Of a stretch of DNA of 64,000 nt, positions 28,945 to 41,645 are shown in pieces. Origin of the DNA: Sphaerulina vaccinii (taxonomy: Eukaryota; Ascomycota; Dothideomycetes; Mycosphaerellales; Mycosphaerellaceae); NCBI GenBank assembly GCA_022570795.1, contig JAKUDP010000002.1:1550001-1614000 (forward strand), in the 5' to 3' direction. Position numbers and translations under genes: made by a program. The notes beneath the pieces are model-generated. The model was given only the letters and a program-made list of their open reading frames with translations. It did no database searches and was not told where the DNA came from. Each line of letters begins with the position of its first letter. Within the stretch, counting starts at the first letter, position 1.

Positions 28945-30323
28945 ATGCGCTGCAATACTCTCCTTAGTGCTCTGGCAATCGCTGGCACTGTCAATGGCAG
29001 TTTCACTACCGGCTCCGGCTCGTCAATCCAGAATCTCAAATCGAAGATCAAGAATGTCGTGGTTCTGGTCATGGAGAATCGATCAGTAGACAACCTACTC
29101 GGCGGCCAGAAGATCAAGGGACTGGACAATCCGATCAACAGTGGACCATTCTGCAATCCCTACAATTTGACAAACACGAAGGAGGGCCAGGCTTGCTCCC
29201 AGGCTAGTGATTACAACTCAGTCATCGACGATCCTGACCATGCTATCTACGGGAACAATATCGAATTCTTCGGGACTTTCAGGCCGGACAACTCTCTAGT
29301 CATTCCTAAGATGAATGGTTTCGTGCAAGAACAAATCCGCTCATATGGCGCGAAGGAAAATACCACACTCCTGGCACAACAAGTCATGAACTATCACACA
29401 GAACAGCAAGTTTCAGTCTTGACAGCTTTGACCAACAACTTTGTAGTATTCAATCACTGGCACAGTGATATACCTGGCGTAAGTTACACCAGACTTTGCA
29501 CTCTATGAAAAGCAGAACTGACACCTCATGCCTCATACAGCCCACAAACCCCAATCGTGTAGCAATCCACTCTGGTACCTCAGCTGGCTACGGCGCCAAC
29601 ACTTTCGCCTACGGCACAATGACTCAAAGATCCATCTTCCAACAGCTTTCAGAAACAAACCACACCTGGAAGAACTACAACACAGATACTTCGGAAGAGG
29701 ACGCTCTATGGTTCAAATGGACCACGGCGACGAATCACACACATCTCGTGCAGAATATCTCCAACTACTACACCGACGCCGCATCTGGCTCTCTTCCGGA
29801 ATTTTCTGTTATCGGACCCTCATGTTGTGGCGTTGGGACTAATTCGATGCATCCTCAAGGTCTCGTCTCAGATGGCGAAGTGCTGATCAAAGATGTGTAT
29901 GAAGCTTTGAGAGCGAGTCCACAGTGGAATCAGAGTTTACTTCTCATTACATTCGACGAGACAGGAGGGTTCCACGATCATGTCCCTCCACCGAGTGCTG
30001 TGAGGCCGGACAATTTGACTTATACTGCTCGAACTCCTGATGGAGATTTCTATACTTTTGAGTTTGATCGTTTGGGTGGTAGATTGCCTACCTGGGTGAT
30101 TAGTCCATGGGTACAGAAGGGTTTCGTCGAGCAGAAGGGCACCAACAGTTTCGGAGAGACGATGTCGTATCATGCTTCGAGTATGTTGAGGACTTTGGGG
30201 TATTCGTGGGATTTCAAACCGTTTAATGATAGAGTCCGTCATGCACCGGCTTTTGATGCATTGATTGGTACGACGAAACAGGAAAATCCTCCGAAGATTC
30301 TACCAGAGGTACATGTTTGGTAA
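28945..30323 (+). CDS. Secreted phosphoesterase, phospholipase C / acid phosphatase type
   Basis: Two exons, 28945-29478 and 29541-30323, give 438 residues. The 62-bp intron (GTAAGT...ACAG, phase 0) joins HSDIPG-PTNPNR. The N-terminus MRCNTLLSALAIAGTVNGS is a signal peptide. The phosphoesterase family (PF04185) is shown by VVVLVMENRSVDNLLGG at about residue 40, NHWHSDIPGPTNPNR at about 170-184, and FDETGGFHDHVPPP at about 335. These hold the metal-binding Glu, Asn, Asp and His residues of the alkaline-phosphatase-like fold. Members include bacterial non-haemolytic phospholipase C and fungal phosphatases or PLCs acting on phospholipids outside the cell. The exact substrate cannot be read from sequence. 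Its stop codon is only 13 bp from that of the convergent thioesterase gene. Confidence 0.88.
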
Positions 30324-30336
30324 CTCCTCTATCTCT

Positions 30337-31528
30337 CTAGATCTTACTATCATACTTCTCCCTAATCCCCTTACCCTCTGCAATCTTCTTCCGACTACTA
30401 TTCTCATCTGTCCCTGCCATATCAATCACATACCACAAACTCTGCGCCACAGCAACAAGTCTTCCTTCAGCATCAAGTACATCTGCTTCGATGTCGAATC
30501 TCCCATCAACACACTCCTTTGTATGCCATCGTAGCATTAACCACTTCACACCTTCCTTCGGCAACGGCCTCTTCACTTCAATGCTCATGGAAATGGTAGG
30601 ATAATATCTCGGACTTGCCCAATGCGGATGATCGTAACTCGTCAAACCCTTTTCTTCATTCTCAACAGCTCGGGCCGGCATGTTTTGGTTGTTGTGAGGG
30701 GCATTGGAGTAGAAGTTTTCTATCGTGGGGACTGCATGATCCATTACTAGACCAAGCATGGGTTCTGTCCATTTCTCTTCGGGTATTCGGGGACATATCC
30801 ATTGGGTTGTGAGTCTTCGGTTCAAGGGATTTTTGGGATCTTGAAGGATTGGTGCTTTACGTTCTATGGCGAAGATCACATTGCACAGAGTGTGGTTCGG
30901 CACTTTTGGGTCTCGACCAACATCGTAGCGGATCCAGTTTGCGTCTTTTCCGGCTAACATAGCATTGAAGTCGATAGGTGGTGGCAATGGTCTAAGTTCG
31001 TATTTCATGGGTATATTGATCGTGTTGCGTACTGCCAATGGGCCGCAATTCGTTGCATAACACTCTGCTCTCGCGACGCCAGATTGGCTGAGTGTGGCGT
31101 GGACTGTGCTTGTAGCTTTGCCGATACGGACGTCTCGGAGAGTGATCGTTATAGGGCCTGAGGAGGCTGGCCGTAGGAACTCAGTATGTAGACTGAATGT
31201 ATTAGGTTGATTCTGTTTCGAAAGAGTTGTAGTGAAATGTGTCTGGACTGCTTTCCAGAGTATGGCGATTATGAAGCCTCCATGTGCGGCTGTCACGGAC
31301 GTCAATTAGCACATACTCGTGCGTAAGGCATTGTGGTGGCATCGCTCATCGTTCATGATGGAGACTAGGAGTTGACTTACATGGCCCATGGCTAAACTCA
31401 ACATGAATCGCAGCATTGTATGTATGACTGTCGACAGGCTCTATCACAGCAACTTCCTCAAACGTGAACAGCTCTTTCCCTCGTACGCCATCACGTCGAG
31501 TATATTGAGTTGTTGTAATTTTTGGCAT
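30337..31528 (-). CDS. Acyl-CoA thioesterase-like hotdog-fold protein
   Basis: Two exons, 31528-31381 and 31289-30337, give 366 residues. The 91-bp intron (GTAAGT...GTGCTAATTG...CAG, phase 1) joins EFSHGPS-AHGGFIIAIL. Features match the fungal thioesterase-superfamily proteins with two hotdog domains: the first with AHGGFIIAILWKAV at about 50-65 and HTEFLRPASSGPITI with VARAECYAT, the second around residues 200-330 with PMLGLVMDHAVP and FDIEADVLDAEGRLVAVAQ. No targeting peptide is seen, so a cytosolic or peroxisomal role in acyl-CoA metabolism is a guess. The C-terminus ends in SKI, which resembles but does not match the peroxisomal PTS1 consensus. This is the last gene before the RIP-mutated tract. 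Confidence 0.78.
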
Positions 31529-31830
31529 CGCTGTACAGATTTGTGGTAGCTCGAGATGGAGGACAATTTCGATGTGAAAGCTTGATTGACGAAAGCGGTT
31601 TTGTTCGAACAAAGGAATGACAACGCGCTTCAGGTAGATAGATAGCTTACGTGCCACGCGATGTCTTTTTGTTCCGTCGGAACTTGCTCCAGTAGTTTTC
31701 GAGAAATGATGTACGAGGCCTCGGCTGTCCACCACGTGAAGTTCATATGGCAATCTGCAGGTTTGAACTCTGATATGGGCGGTAAGCTAGAGCCGCAAAA
31801 ACCGCACTTGGCGTACATCCACTACCTGCC
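31529..31830. other. Promoter side of the thioesterase gene, last normal-composition sequence
   Basis: About 300 bp of mixed-composition DNA with normal CpA and TpG frequency. No gene is recognised. Composition changes abruptly at its right end. Confidence 0.5.
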
Positions 31831-31905
31831 AACTGCAAACTGCTATCTTCTATCTTTAAACTGCAACCTGCTACCCTTAAACTGCTATCTGCTATCTCTA
31901 TCTAT
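31829..31905 (+). repeat. Short imperfect repeats at the euchromatin/RIP boundary
   Basis: Variants of AAACTGC and CTGCTATCT recur about every 25-30 bases across this short stretch, exactly where the sequence turns AT-rich. Several CpA/TpG sites survive here. Confidence 0.4.
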
Positions 31906-32074
31906 TACTGCGCGTTTACCTATAGCGACAACAAGGTTATAAACTATACTATATATAATTCTATTACTTTTATTAACTACTTTTTAATATACTAGCCTAT
32001 TAGCAAGAGCCTACTTCTCCTCTATATTAGAGACTATAATTTCCTTATAACCTCTATATTCCCCTTCTCCTTCT

Positions 32075-32118
32075 TATAATAATAATAATAATAATACTAC
32101 TACTACTACTACTACTAT
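32075..32118 (+). repeat. Compound (TAA)n(TAC)n microsatellite
   Basis: Seven or so TAA triplets run directly into about seven TAC triplets. It is just inside the RIP tract. Confidence 0.85.
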
Positions 32119-34430
32119 AAATATCTCTACTTATAATTCTATTATACTCTCTTACTACTTTTTAGTATATTACTACTATGCCCGCTATCGAAATTAACTT
32201 AGAGCTATATAAATATAATATACTCTTCTAGATTAATAGTATACTAGAAGTTTATAGTACTAGGTATACTTGCAAAGCTATCTATATATAGCTCGAAGTA
32301 GAGTATAGTATTCTATATAGTATCGATATACTCGACTAACGACTCGCATACTAGGAGTACCTACTAATTCGGCTAAGAAGGAATTAGATAACTAAGGAAT
32401 AAAAAAAGGATTTTAAGCTATTAATTCTCGAGTACTTCTATAAGTATACTATTAATAATAACTAGATACTAAGCTAAATATATACTAATACCGAGAAGCT
32501 TAATAAGCTATAGCTTAAAATTAATAACTAGTAGCTTAAGGAGTACTACCTAGAGATAGGCTATAAGTAGTACTTTATATAGAACTTTAATAAGGAAATA
32601 GAGATCTATAAATAGATATAGAAAGTACTAGTTAAGATAGTTAGCTATAGTAATATAAGAAACTTTAGTATAAATAAACTAAGTAGTAAATTATATAGAG
32701 AGTATAGTCTTATAGAGAGGTATATATATATTTATTTCTTACTCTATAGTACTTTTTTACCTATATATACTAGTATATAGCTATTACCGAGCTTGGATCT
32801 AGACTATACGTTGCCTATTAGTAGCTAAACAATTATACTTTTACTAAATTCTATAGATTTTAGAGGCTTCTACTAAGATTCTATTACCTAAAGAATACTT
32901 AATCTTTTTATATACTATTACTAGATATAGAAGCTCTAGAAGTAGGATAGTTTTCTACTAATTAACCTATATATATTCTAAGCTTAATCGATTCTTATAA
33001 GACTTGGAATTATTAGCAAGTATAGTAATATTATTATTAGTATATAATCTAGCTATTATTAGAGATATTATATAGTTATAGTATACTATCGAGAGCTTAC
33101 GAAGCTATCTATTCGACTACTAATACTATAAAATTATTTACTTCTACTAGGTTATTAGAGTAATAGGAAAAATTCTACTAGCATTCTATAACTCTATACT
33201 ACTTTTAACAATCTTTGCTATAAGTTTCTAGTTACAAGTTACTAGAAGCGCGTAGGTAGAGTACTAGTATAATATATATTACTATATTTATACTTCTAGG
33301 TTGCAAATATAAGCTTCTTATATACTTTCGGTATCTATAGACTAAACCTACTATTGCTAGTAGTTCTAAATAGACTCTACTACTAAAACAAGGTATTAAA
33401 TTTATAGCTAATAATAGTAGACCTAGTATTATATAGTCCTCTAAAATAGTACTTGCTATAGTTATTAGTAAAAGGAATTCGAGTAGTATCTTATACTATC
33501 TTAGAAAGCTTATATAGCAACTAGCAAAATTGTATTACTCTCTATACTCTCGGACTACTAGCCTTATAGAGGAATCTAAGTATAGATATATTAACTAGTT
33601 TCGAATATATATAGTTTTAGATTTGCGCTTCTATAACTTTAATCTAGATAAAATTAGTTTAAAGCTCTTAAGCTTAGTATAGATAAATATATACCTCGCT
33701 ATATCTTCCTACTATATAGGAAGATATACTCTTTTTTAGAAAGAGCGCTATAGGCCTCGATAAAGTTCGTAGAGTTGCTAAGGTAGTAGGTCTTAGTAGA
33801 ATAGCGTCCCTCTTAACCGAGCCTAATAAATAGTATATAAAAGTATATAATAGTTATATTATTATTATCTTTTTTTTCTTTTTTTCCTTTAATTATATAC
33901 TCGACCTTGTCTAGTATTATATCTACTAAGGTAGAAGAAGAAGTAGGCAAAGTAGCTATAATATTTAGAGTTAGAAAATAATATAAAGAAAATAATAATT
34001 AGATAGAAGTAGGTAATATTCTTATATACCTAATTCTATAGTTCTAATTACTAACACTCTTGCTAGTAGTACTAGCGTATCGACCTATACTATATATATC
34101 TAACTACTAATACGTATACTATTACTAGAGTATCTTATATATATAGATATAGCCTCTACTACTATAACTAGGTATAGTATATAGTCTAAGTACTATATAC
34201 TTAAAGTCGGCTAGTATTATAAAGCTTATCTCTATATAGGTATAGAGCTGTTGCTTGCACTATCGCTAAGCTTCCCCTATAGATAGTTATTAGCTTATAG
34301 AAAGTAGAAAGTATCGTAGTTAGTAGTATATAAGAAGAAATTTTTTCTAATTGTTCCTAAATAATAGAATCTATTTAGGTATAGAGTAACTCTTAATTAG
34401 GTAAGAGGATATTGCGACGAGCTTGCAAAT

Positions 34431-34545
34431 ATTACTTTTAGCTACTATTAGTTATAGAATAGGCTAGAATAGAATAGAGCTTCCCCTTCGGAGAGGTAGA
34501 GTAGAGTAGAAGCCTACTCTATAACTAATAGTAGCTAAAAGTAAT
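34431..34545. repeat. 115-bp near-perfect inverted repeat (foldback or MITE-like)
   Basis: The 35-base arms 34431-34465 and 34511-34545 are reverse complements with a single mismatch, around a 45-base centre containing CTTCCCCTTCGG. The arms begin ATTACTTTTAGC. I see no clean target-site duplication at the flanks. It could be a foldback element, the ends of a MITE, or a recombination product. The one arm difference is a transition. Confidence 0.75.
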
Positions 34546-35379
34546 TTTTCTAAGCTTTTCGGCCTATACTAGAATCTTTAATATCCCTATACTATCCTAA
34601 AGGCCGGGATAGAATAGGGCCTACTATAACTATACTAGTAATATATATAATATTTACTTTTTTTACTCTAGTAACAACTAAAGTAATAGATTACTATATA
34701 TATAAAGAACCTAATACTCGATTAAAGTATATCTATAAGACGAGACTACTATATTTAATAACAGCCTAGTAGTATAGTAGTAGTATAGCGCGGCAATAGC
34801 TTATTATATAGGCTACTTGACCTAGATTAGTAGTCCGTTACCTATAGCTAGAGTTCGATTTCTTACTAGTCTATTACTTAAGTTCTTCTTCGATAAAGAA
34901 GAGTAAGAGCCTTTTGCTCTTTTAAGCTATATTAGTAATAATAGAGGTTTATATATAGAGTAGGGGGTACCTTCTTATTAAGGCGCCGAGGAGTCCGATA
35001 ATAGCCTCGATAGCAGAGTAGTATAGCGCCTATATAGACCTCTAGTTGTTTTCTTTTACTCTAATAGTATACTAGGAGGTATTTAATTTCTTACTAGATT
35101 ACTAGATCGCTTATTCTTTTACCTTTCTACTAGTATTCTAGCTATATTAGCGACAATAGAGGTTTATATATAGTATCTAGGTTGTTTTTCTATTAAAGTA
35201 GCAAAACCTAGCTTTATATAGTACTAACTTTTCGTTTATTATAGGTACTATATCTACTAGATAGTAAGGAATATTAAGGCTATAAAGAATTAGCTAGATA
35301 AGCACAATCTAAAAAAGAAGAAAAAAAAGCCTCGAAGTAGTAGGCTATAGGTAGCTAGCTTAAACTATATCTAGTTAAT

Positions 35380-36080
35380 TAATATATTCTATAAGTAGGT
35401 TAACTTTGCTAATATCTTAGTCTATACCTATATCGATATATATAGTAGAAGAATTATATATTAGTACTATAGCAACTATACTAAGACGAAGTTCTCTATA
35501 TTTAAGTAGTATATATATATAATATAGATATATAGGTATATTCCTATAATTATATAATCCGATTATAGAGTAGAGACTCTACTACTAATAAATATATACT
35601 ATTATTTTTATAGCAAGATAGAAGGCCGCAAATAGGAAATATTATATTATAAAGCGTTTTAGTATACTACTAGTAAGAGTAATAATACTATCGAGTACTA
35701 GTAGGGCGAGGTAGCTAAAATAGTACTAAATACCTAGAAAGACTAGTTTATATAACTTAAAAACAAGCGCTACTATATCGATAAAGAGCCCTCTTACTAT
35801 ATTACTTTCCTCTATATCTATATACCTATCTTAAAGAAGGTAATTAGCTATTTTATTAAGTACTAGAATATATATTATATCTATAGATAGAGCTCTAAGT
35901 CGCTAGTCGGTAGTAGTAGTAGACCTAACTTAAGTTATAAGAACCTAGAAGTATAGAGCTTTCTAGAGATAAAGCTTTTATTTAATAATAAGCTAACTCT
36001 AGAGCTCGAGGTATAGTATAAATACTATAGGAATTTTAGTAAGTATATATATTAACTTCTTAGAGAGTTACTCTATAGAC
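35380..36080 (+). pseudogene. RIP-ruined fungal integrase-core-domain protein
   Basis: In one plus-strand frame the hallmarks of the fungal integrase-core (rve-like) proteins can be read through multiple stops. IDIYSRRIIY lies at about 35432-35461 and SDYRVETLLL at about 35558-35587, 42 codons apart. These correspond to the first and second catalytic Asp neighbourhoods of a DDE integrase. Almost all deviations from family consensus are of the C-to-T or G-to-A type, for example Trp codons turned to TAG. The protein is not functional. The mobile element it belonged to is not identified. Confidence 0.6.
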
Positions 36081-39000
36081 TTTATAGACTCTATACTAGT
36101 AGCTACTACTAAGCTCTACTATATACTTGAAAGTAGGGAAGCTATAGCCTAGTATAAGCTATATTTGTAGCTTTAAGGAAATAAGCGCTTTTAAGAGTAA
36201 CTCTATATAATAAGGACTCCTATACTAATACTAGCCTAGACCTATACTTATATCTTCTACCTAAGATATTAGCTACTTATAAGTAGCTACTTGCTAAAGG
36301 TAGCTTCCTAATAATATTCGAAGGTATTAAAAGAGGCCTAGGTACAAAGAAGCTATATAGTATTATATATAACTATCTTTGTAACTAAGTTAATATATAT
36401 ATTTATAATAGTAGTAAAATACTCGAGTTCAAGCCTCTAAAGAAAGGTAAAGAGCTCTAGCCGAGCAACCGATATATATAGGTATTTAATAATATAGAAG
36501 CTAGGCCTTAGCCTCTATAGTTGCTTGTCTATCGATTCTATCTAACTACTTACTCTATTTTACCTACTTATCTTTCTACGCTAGTATCGTATACTATAGC
36601 CGAGAGTCTACCGAAGTTTATAGCTTATTATAAAAACTAGCTAAGAGGTAGCTATAATAAGTATAAGAACTTAATACTAGCTAGAGACTCCTACTCTTAT
36701 TATAGTGCCTTTAATAATAGTAATAGTAGTTGTAGTATTGTCGCAAACGCTAGCTTCTAGGATAAACCTCTATACCTCCCTACTAGTCTACTTAATAGAG
36801 CCGAATTATTACCTAAAGTACTACTTAAAGCTATTTAGAGAATAGGGATATTTAGTTATAAGGCTATAGAGCTTAGAGACTTTCCTATAGAGTATAAACT
36901 TAACCTATCTAGCTTTAACTATATTATAAAAGGTCCTACTTAATAGGTAAAGAAGGATGCCGAGAGGAAGAAGGTATTTAAAAGTAAGTCTTACTCTACT
37001 TAGTATACTACCTATACTACTTACAAGTAGCCTATAGGACCGAACGCTAGTAAGTCTAATTCTACTAGCCTAGTACGATAACTATACTACTAAGGTTTTA
37101 TATATATAGAGTCTTTTTAGTAGTTATTAATATTATCTAATACTAGTAAGACTTTAGGTAGAGTAGTCTATATCTTTATTACTACTTTTACTATCCCTTC
37201 CTATACTCTTACTAGATAGGCTAAAGTAGAGAATAGAGAAGAATATAGAAATAATATTAAATAGAGTAAGGTAACTTATAAAATTATAGACTTTCTAAAT
37301 AGGAAGAAAAAGATTATTTAGTCTATAAACTTATATAAGAACGACTTAAAGCAAAAGATTACTATATTTAGAAGTAAATAAGCAATCTATAATAGAGTAG
37401 GTAAAATCTAGTAGCTAGATATAGAGAATTTCCTATAGGAGTTATATATAGTAGATAGTAAAATAGCGAAGGCGCTAATTAAAACTACTTTATATAATAA
37501 CTATAGAATCTTTTACTAGCTTAGTAGAAAGCTAAATAGTTAGGACTAGATAAAGAATATTTTATATATAAGAAATATAATATAGCTTTAGAAAGCTATA
37601 AGCGCTAATTAGCTTTTTATAGACTTCGGATATATACTATTAAGTAAAAAAATCTTAGTAAAAGTCTCTATCTATCTTACTACAAATCGCAAGCTAATAT
37701 AGAACAAGTTCCTAAAGCGCCTATACTCCGATTAGCCGAGGCCTAAGTAGAGGCTAATATACTATTATTTAGACTATATTCTAGAGAACAAAGATATAAG
37801 TAAGTTAATCCCTAATAAGAAAGCTAAATATATAAATTGTTAGGCTATAGTAATTAAGAGTAACTAGCTAAAAAACAAAATTAAAAACTTATTATAAGAA
37901 TATTATAAACTTCTTACCGACTTATACTAGGCTACCGAGGACAAACTAGATAATAATAGCTATACTACGGAAGACCTAATAGGTACCTCCCCGATATATA
38001 GTAGAAGTTCTACTAAAGCTTTTTATAAATACCTTACTAGTTAGAAGCTTAGCCTACTATAGCCTCTAGCTATATACCTATTGCTAGTAAAGTTTAGAGC
38101 TACCTAGAGGCTATTCTCTTCTCTATAGAAAGTATTCTAATAGTCTCTATTAAAGGCTAAGTCTATAGCAAAGGCCAAGTCCCTAGTAGCAAAGTATAAG
38201 TTGCTAGCTAAGTATAAGCTCTAACTAAAAGACTAGTTTCTAGTATAAAAAGAGGAGAAGGAGAAGGAGCTATCTAAACTTAGTAAGTAAGATTATAACT
38301 TCTTATTTGTTATAGATAATAAAGCTACTAAGCCGGACGTAGTAAAGCCCGAGTTTGTATAGAAAGACTTTATTAAAAACTCGAATAAAGTAGCCTAGAG
38401 AGAGGAAATAGAGGTAGAGAACTATAAATAGTATAGTATTCTTATTAGTAGCTCGGCTATATTAGAAGCGTAGCTCGCAGAGTAGGTACTCGAATATATA
38501 GCTACAAATTCTATTAATACTTCTATACTAGTATTAGTAAATACTACTAAGAAGCGAAGCTAGTAGAGAGGTCTAGATATAGAGCTAGTAGTAACACGCG
38601 TATGCTTAGGTATATTAACTAGAAGCGTTTAGGTATCTTAACTAGAAGTAGCTATATAAATAGGTAACTTATAGATTTAGTTACCTTATAGAGTAAATAT
38701 TACTACTTTACTAGACCTTCTAGTCTGCCTCTATAGATAGAGCTTCTATATATTTAAGTATAAATAGTCTACTCTTTAGCTACTCGCAGTCTTGTAATAC
38801 TTTATAGTCTTAACGCCAAGCTGCCCTATTGCCTCTAATATACTAAGACTAGCTCGGGTACTTTATCTAAGAACTCTACTAATATTAAGTAAAAGAATAT
38901 AAAATAGCTACCTTTTAATTATACTATTATACCTCTACCTATCCTCTAAGTCGTAGGTTAAGCTCCTATACCGATTAAGCTATATTCGGCATAGTAGCTT

Positions 39001-39870
39001 AGAGTATAAGACTAACTAGAATCGACTATATAGCTAGTATAGATCTAGAATCGACGCTATAGTCTTAGTTAGAAGCCTCTAGTTCTTCTTCTACTAGATA
39101 TTCGGACGCTTATTAAACGTCTCCTTATAGTAATCGATATAGGTAATATCTTTACTACTAACCTTCTTCTTTCTACCTTACTAAGTATATATACTACCTA
39201 ACTACTAGAATATCTAGCTATCTACGCTAGCTATAATATAAGTAATACTAGGTATACTCTTAGAACTACTAGGAGATAGGTAAGTAATATTAATACTAAC
39301 TAATATAGTATTAGTATTAATTAGTCTAGAGATAGTATTTGTAATACTATATAAAATGCTATCTTTCTTAAAGTTAAACTTTAATACTAGGTTCCCTAGG
39401 TATATATTCTAGCTATTCTCCTTCTCGAGCTTCGAAGCTATAGAGTAGATAGTTCTAATACTATACTTAATATTACTAAAGAACTTAATCTAAGTATATA
39501 GCTAGCAATTAACTTCTAGAATAATAATAAATAGTATATCTATATATTCGCTCTCGGCCTTATAGAAGATAGTCTTAAGCTATCGATTATTAGTAGTATA
39601 GTTAGGTATAGTTAGTCTATCTAGGTTAATCTAATTAGTAGGCTTATATTAGCCTATACTAATACTATAGCTACGAAGAGTAGTATCTAGCTCTATAATA
39701 ATACTATCTACTAAACCTCGTATTTAGCTAGTAAGTAAGTAGTAAGTACTTAACTTAATATTAAGTTACTTAAATAATAAGTTTAAGTCTAGCTTTTAGA
39801 ACTCGAGTACTTAAAACTTAAATACTATAAAAGTTATTAACTCTATTATATAGCTCTACTATTTTTTAAT

Positions 39871-40170
39871 CTAAAGCTATTATAGCTATTATTAAAGACT
39901 TTAAAGCTATTATAGTAATTGTTAAAGACTTTGAAGCTACTATAGCAATCTATAAAAACTATAGCAATCCTTTAAGACTTTAAAGCTACTATAGCAATCT
40001 ATAAAGACTAGCTATAAAAACTATAGTAATTCTTAGAGACTTTAAAGCTATTATAGCGAACGTTAAAAACTATAGCAATTCTTAAAGACTTTAAGATAGT
40101 TATAGCAATCCTTAAAGATTTTAAAGCTATTATAGCAATCTTTAAAAACTTTAAAGCTTTCTATAGCTTA
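39871..40170 (+). repeat. Degenerate minisatellite with an AAAGACTTTAAAGCTATTATAG-like core
   Basis: About nine diverged tandem copies of a unit of roughly 27-35 bases combining AAAGACTTTAAAGC, TATTATAG and CAATCT segments. Copies vary in length and some contain a duplicated half-unit. Confidence 0.75.
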
Positions 40171-40559
40171 GTAGTAATCTATTCTCGTCTATTAAAGCCT
40201 TATAATTAGCTTAAATAATAGTATTAGGTTTACTTCTATAGTTACTTTTTACTTAGTAAATAACTATTTAAGCGTATAACTTACTAGTATTATATAATTA
40301 ATGCCTACCTACCTAACTATAGGTATATAAAATACTAAGAACTTCCGAATATTTTTAAACTAACTTACAAATACTAATATCTACTTTTATATACTACAAA
40401 GCTCTCAAAACTCTTTAAATATACTTTAAACTTTTTAAGTATACTTAACTTACTATAAGACTTACCTGCTACTTATTATAGTAACTACGTTTAAGCCTAT
40501 TAATATACCTAGTACCTCTAGCTTATTAGTAACTAGTATAGGTAGTAGCGGACCTAGTA

Positions 40560-41645
40560 GAGGTAGTAAGAAGCTACTAGGTAGTAGTAGTAGTATTAAT
40601 AATAAGACTACTATAGTAGCTAAAGCAGACGCTACTCTAGATTATCTTCTTACTCTTAGTAGGTTTCTTTCTTAAAAGATCCTTTAATATATTATATTAA
40701 CTATTCTAATAGCTACTAATCCTACTATCGACTTTATATATAAGATTCTCTCGAAAGTTTAAGTATATATCTAAGTACTAGTCCGAGTAGGCCGTATAGA
40801 CAAAGCTCTAGTATAGCTATACTTACCTAATACTACTATATTCGCTACGTACCTAGAGGCCGCCCCTATTTATATATCTAAGTCTCTCTAGCTTTATAAG
40901 GCAAGTAAGCGTTTTAATCTAGTTCCTAAGATAATTTCTAGCTACCTCCTAGTAGCGCTTAGTTAAGCTACTTATAGTCGTATAGTATATAAAGGTACTA
41001 ATAGATGCGATAGATATAAAAAAGGTAATAGTCCTTAGAATACCTACGTAACTATACTACTAGAGTCTACTATAGAAGGCATAGTTAGTTAGAAATTTCT
41101 ATATAGTTTTTATATAAATTGTACCTATAGCAATTATTCTAAGAGGTGCACCTATTCCGACTATATTACAACTACTAAGAAGGCGCCGAAGTTAAGTAAT
41201 ACTTAAAGTTCTTTATCTAGTAATACTTAAAGTTCCTCTTCTAGCTCTTACCTATTAATAATTCTACCTTCTCGCTACCTAGGCTCGAATATTAACTCTA
41301 ATATTTATTTAAGCGTTAAGCCTAATATATAATCTTAGAAGCCTCTAGGCTATACCTATATACTATACTACGAACCTATTAATACTACTTCCGGAGCTGC
41401 TACCTTAGCTAATAGCTACTACTTAATAGAAGTAAATATTACTAATAGCTATATAGCTTAAGGATATAGATTTATAGATAACGAGTTCTTATTCTAGTAT
41501 ACTTATACTATAGACTATAGTTCTAAGTATATTAAAGAGAGCTATTAGAAGAAGATAGCTAGTAAGAAAAGTAAGTATAGTAGTAGTAGAGGTAGTAGTT
41601 AAAAGAAGTATAATAGTAAAGGCAAAAGTCCTAGTAAGAAGTAAT
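40560..41645 (+). pseudogene. RIP-ruined DUF3716-like cysteine-pair protein
   Basis: A plus-strand frame with frequent stops shows CDRYKKG at 41006-41026 and, 38 codons on from its first Cys, a Cys-containing block CTYSNYSKRCTYSD starting at 41120. This resembles the CxxCxxG ... C-x(n)-CxxC pattern of the fungal DUF3716 family, with some Cys apparently turned to Tyr by G-to-A changes. The tail is Ser/Lys-rich and ends at a stop near 41645. DUF3716 proteins are of unknown function and often repeated in fungal genomes. The assignment is tentative. Confidence 0.4.

Noticed and set aside
1..31800. Secondary-metabolite cluster built from the P450 fusion, FAD oxidase, thioesterase and transcription factor
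   Set aside because: No PKS, NRPS, terpene synthase or similar backbone enzyme is present. The candidates are scattered among housekeeping genes, and the P450 and TF are truncated.
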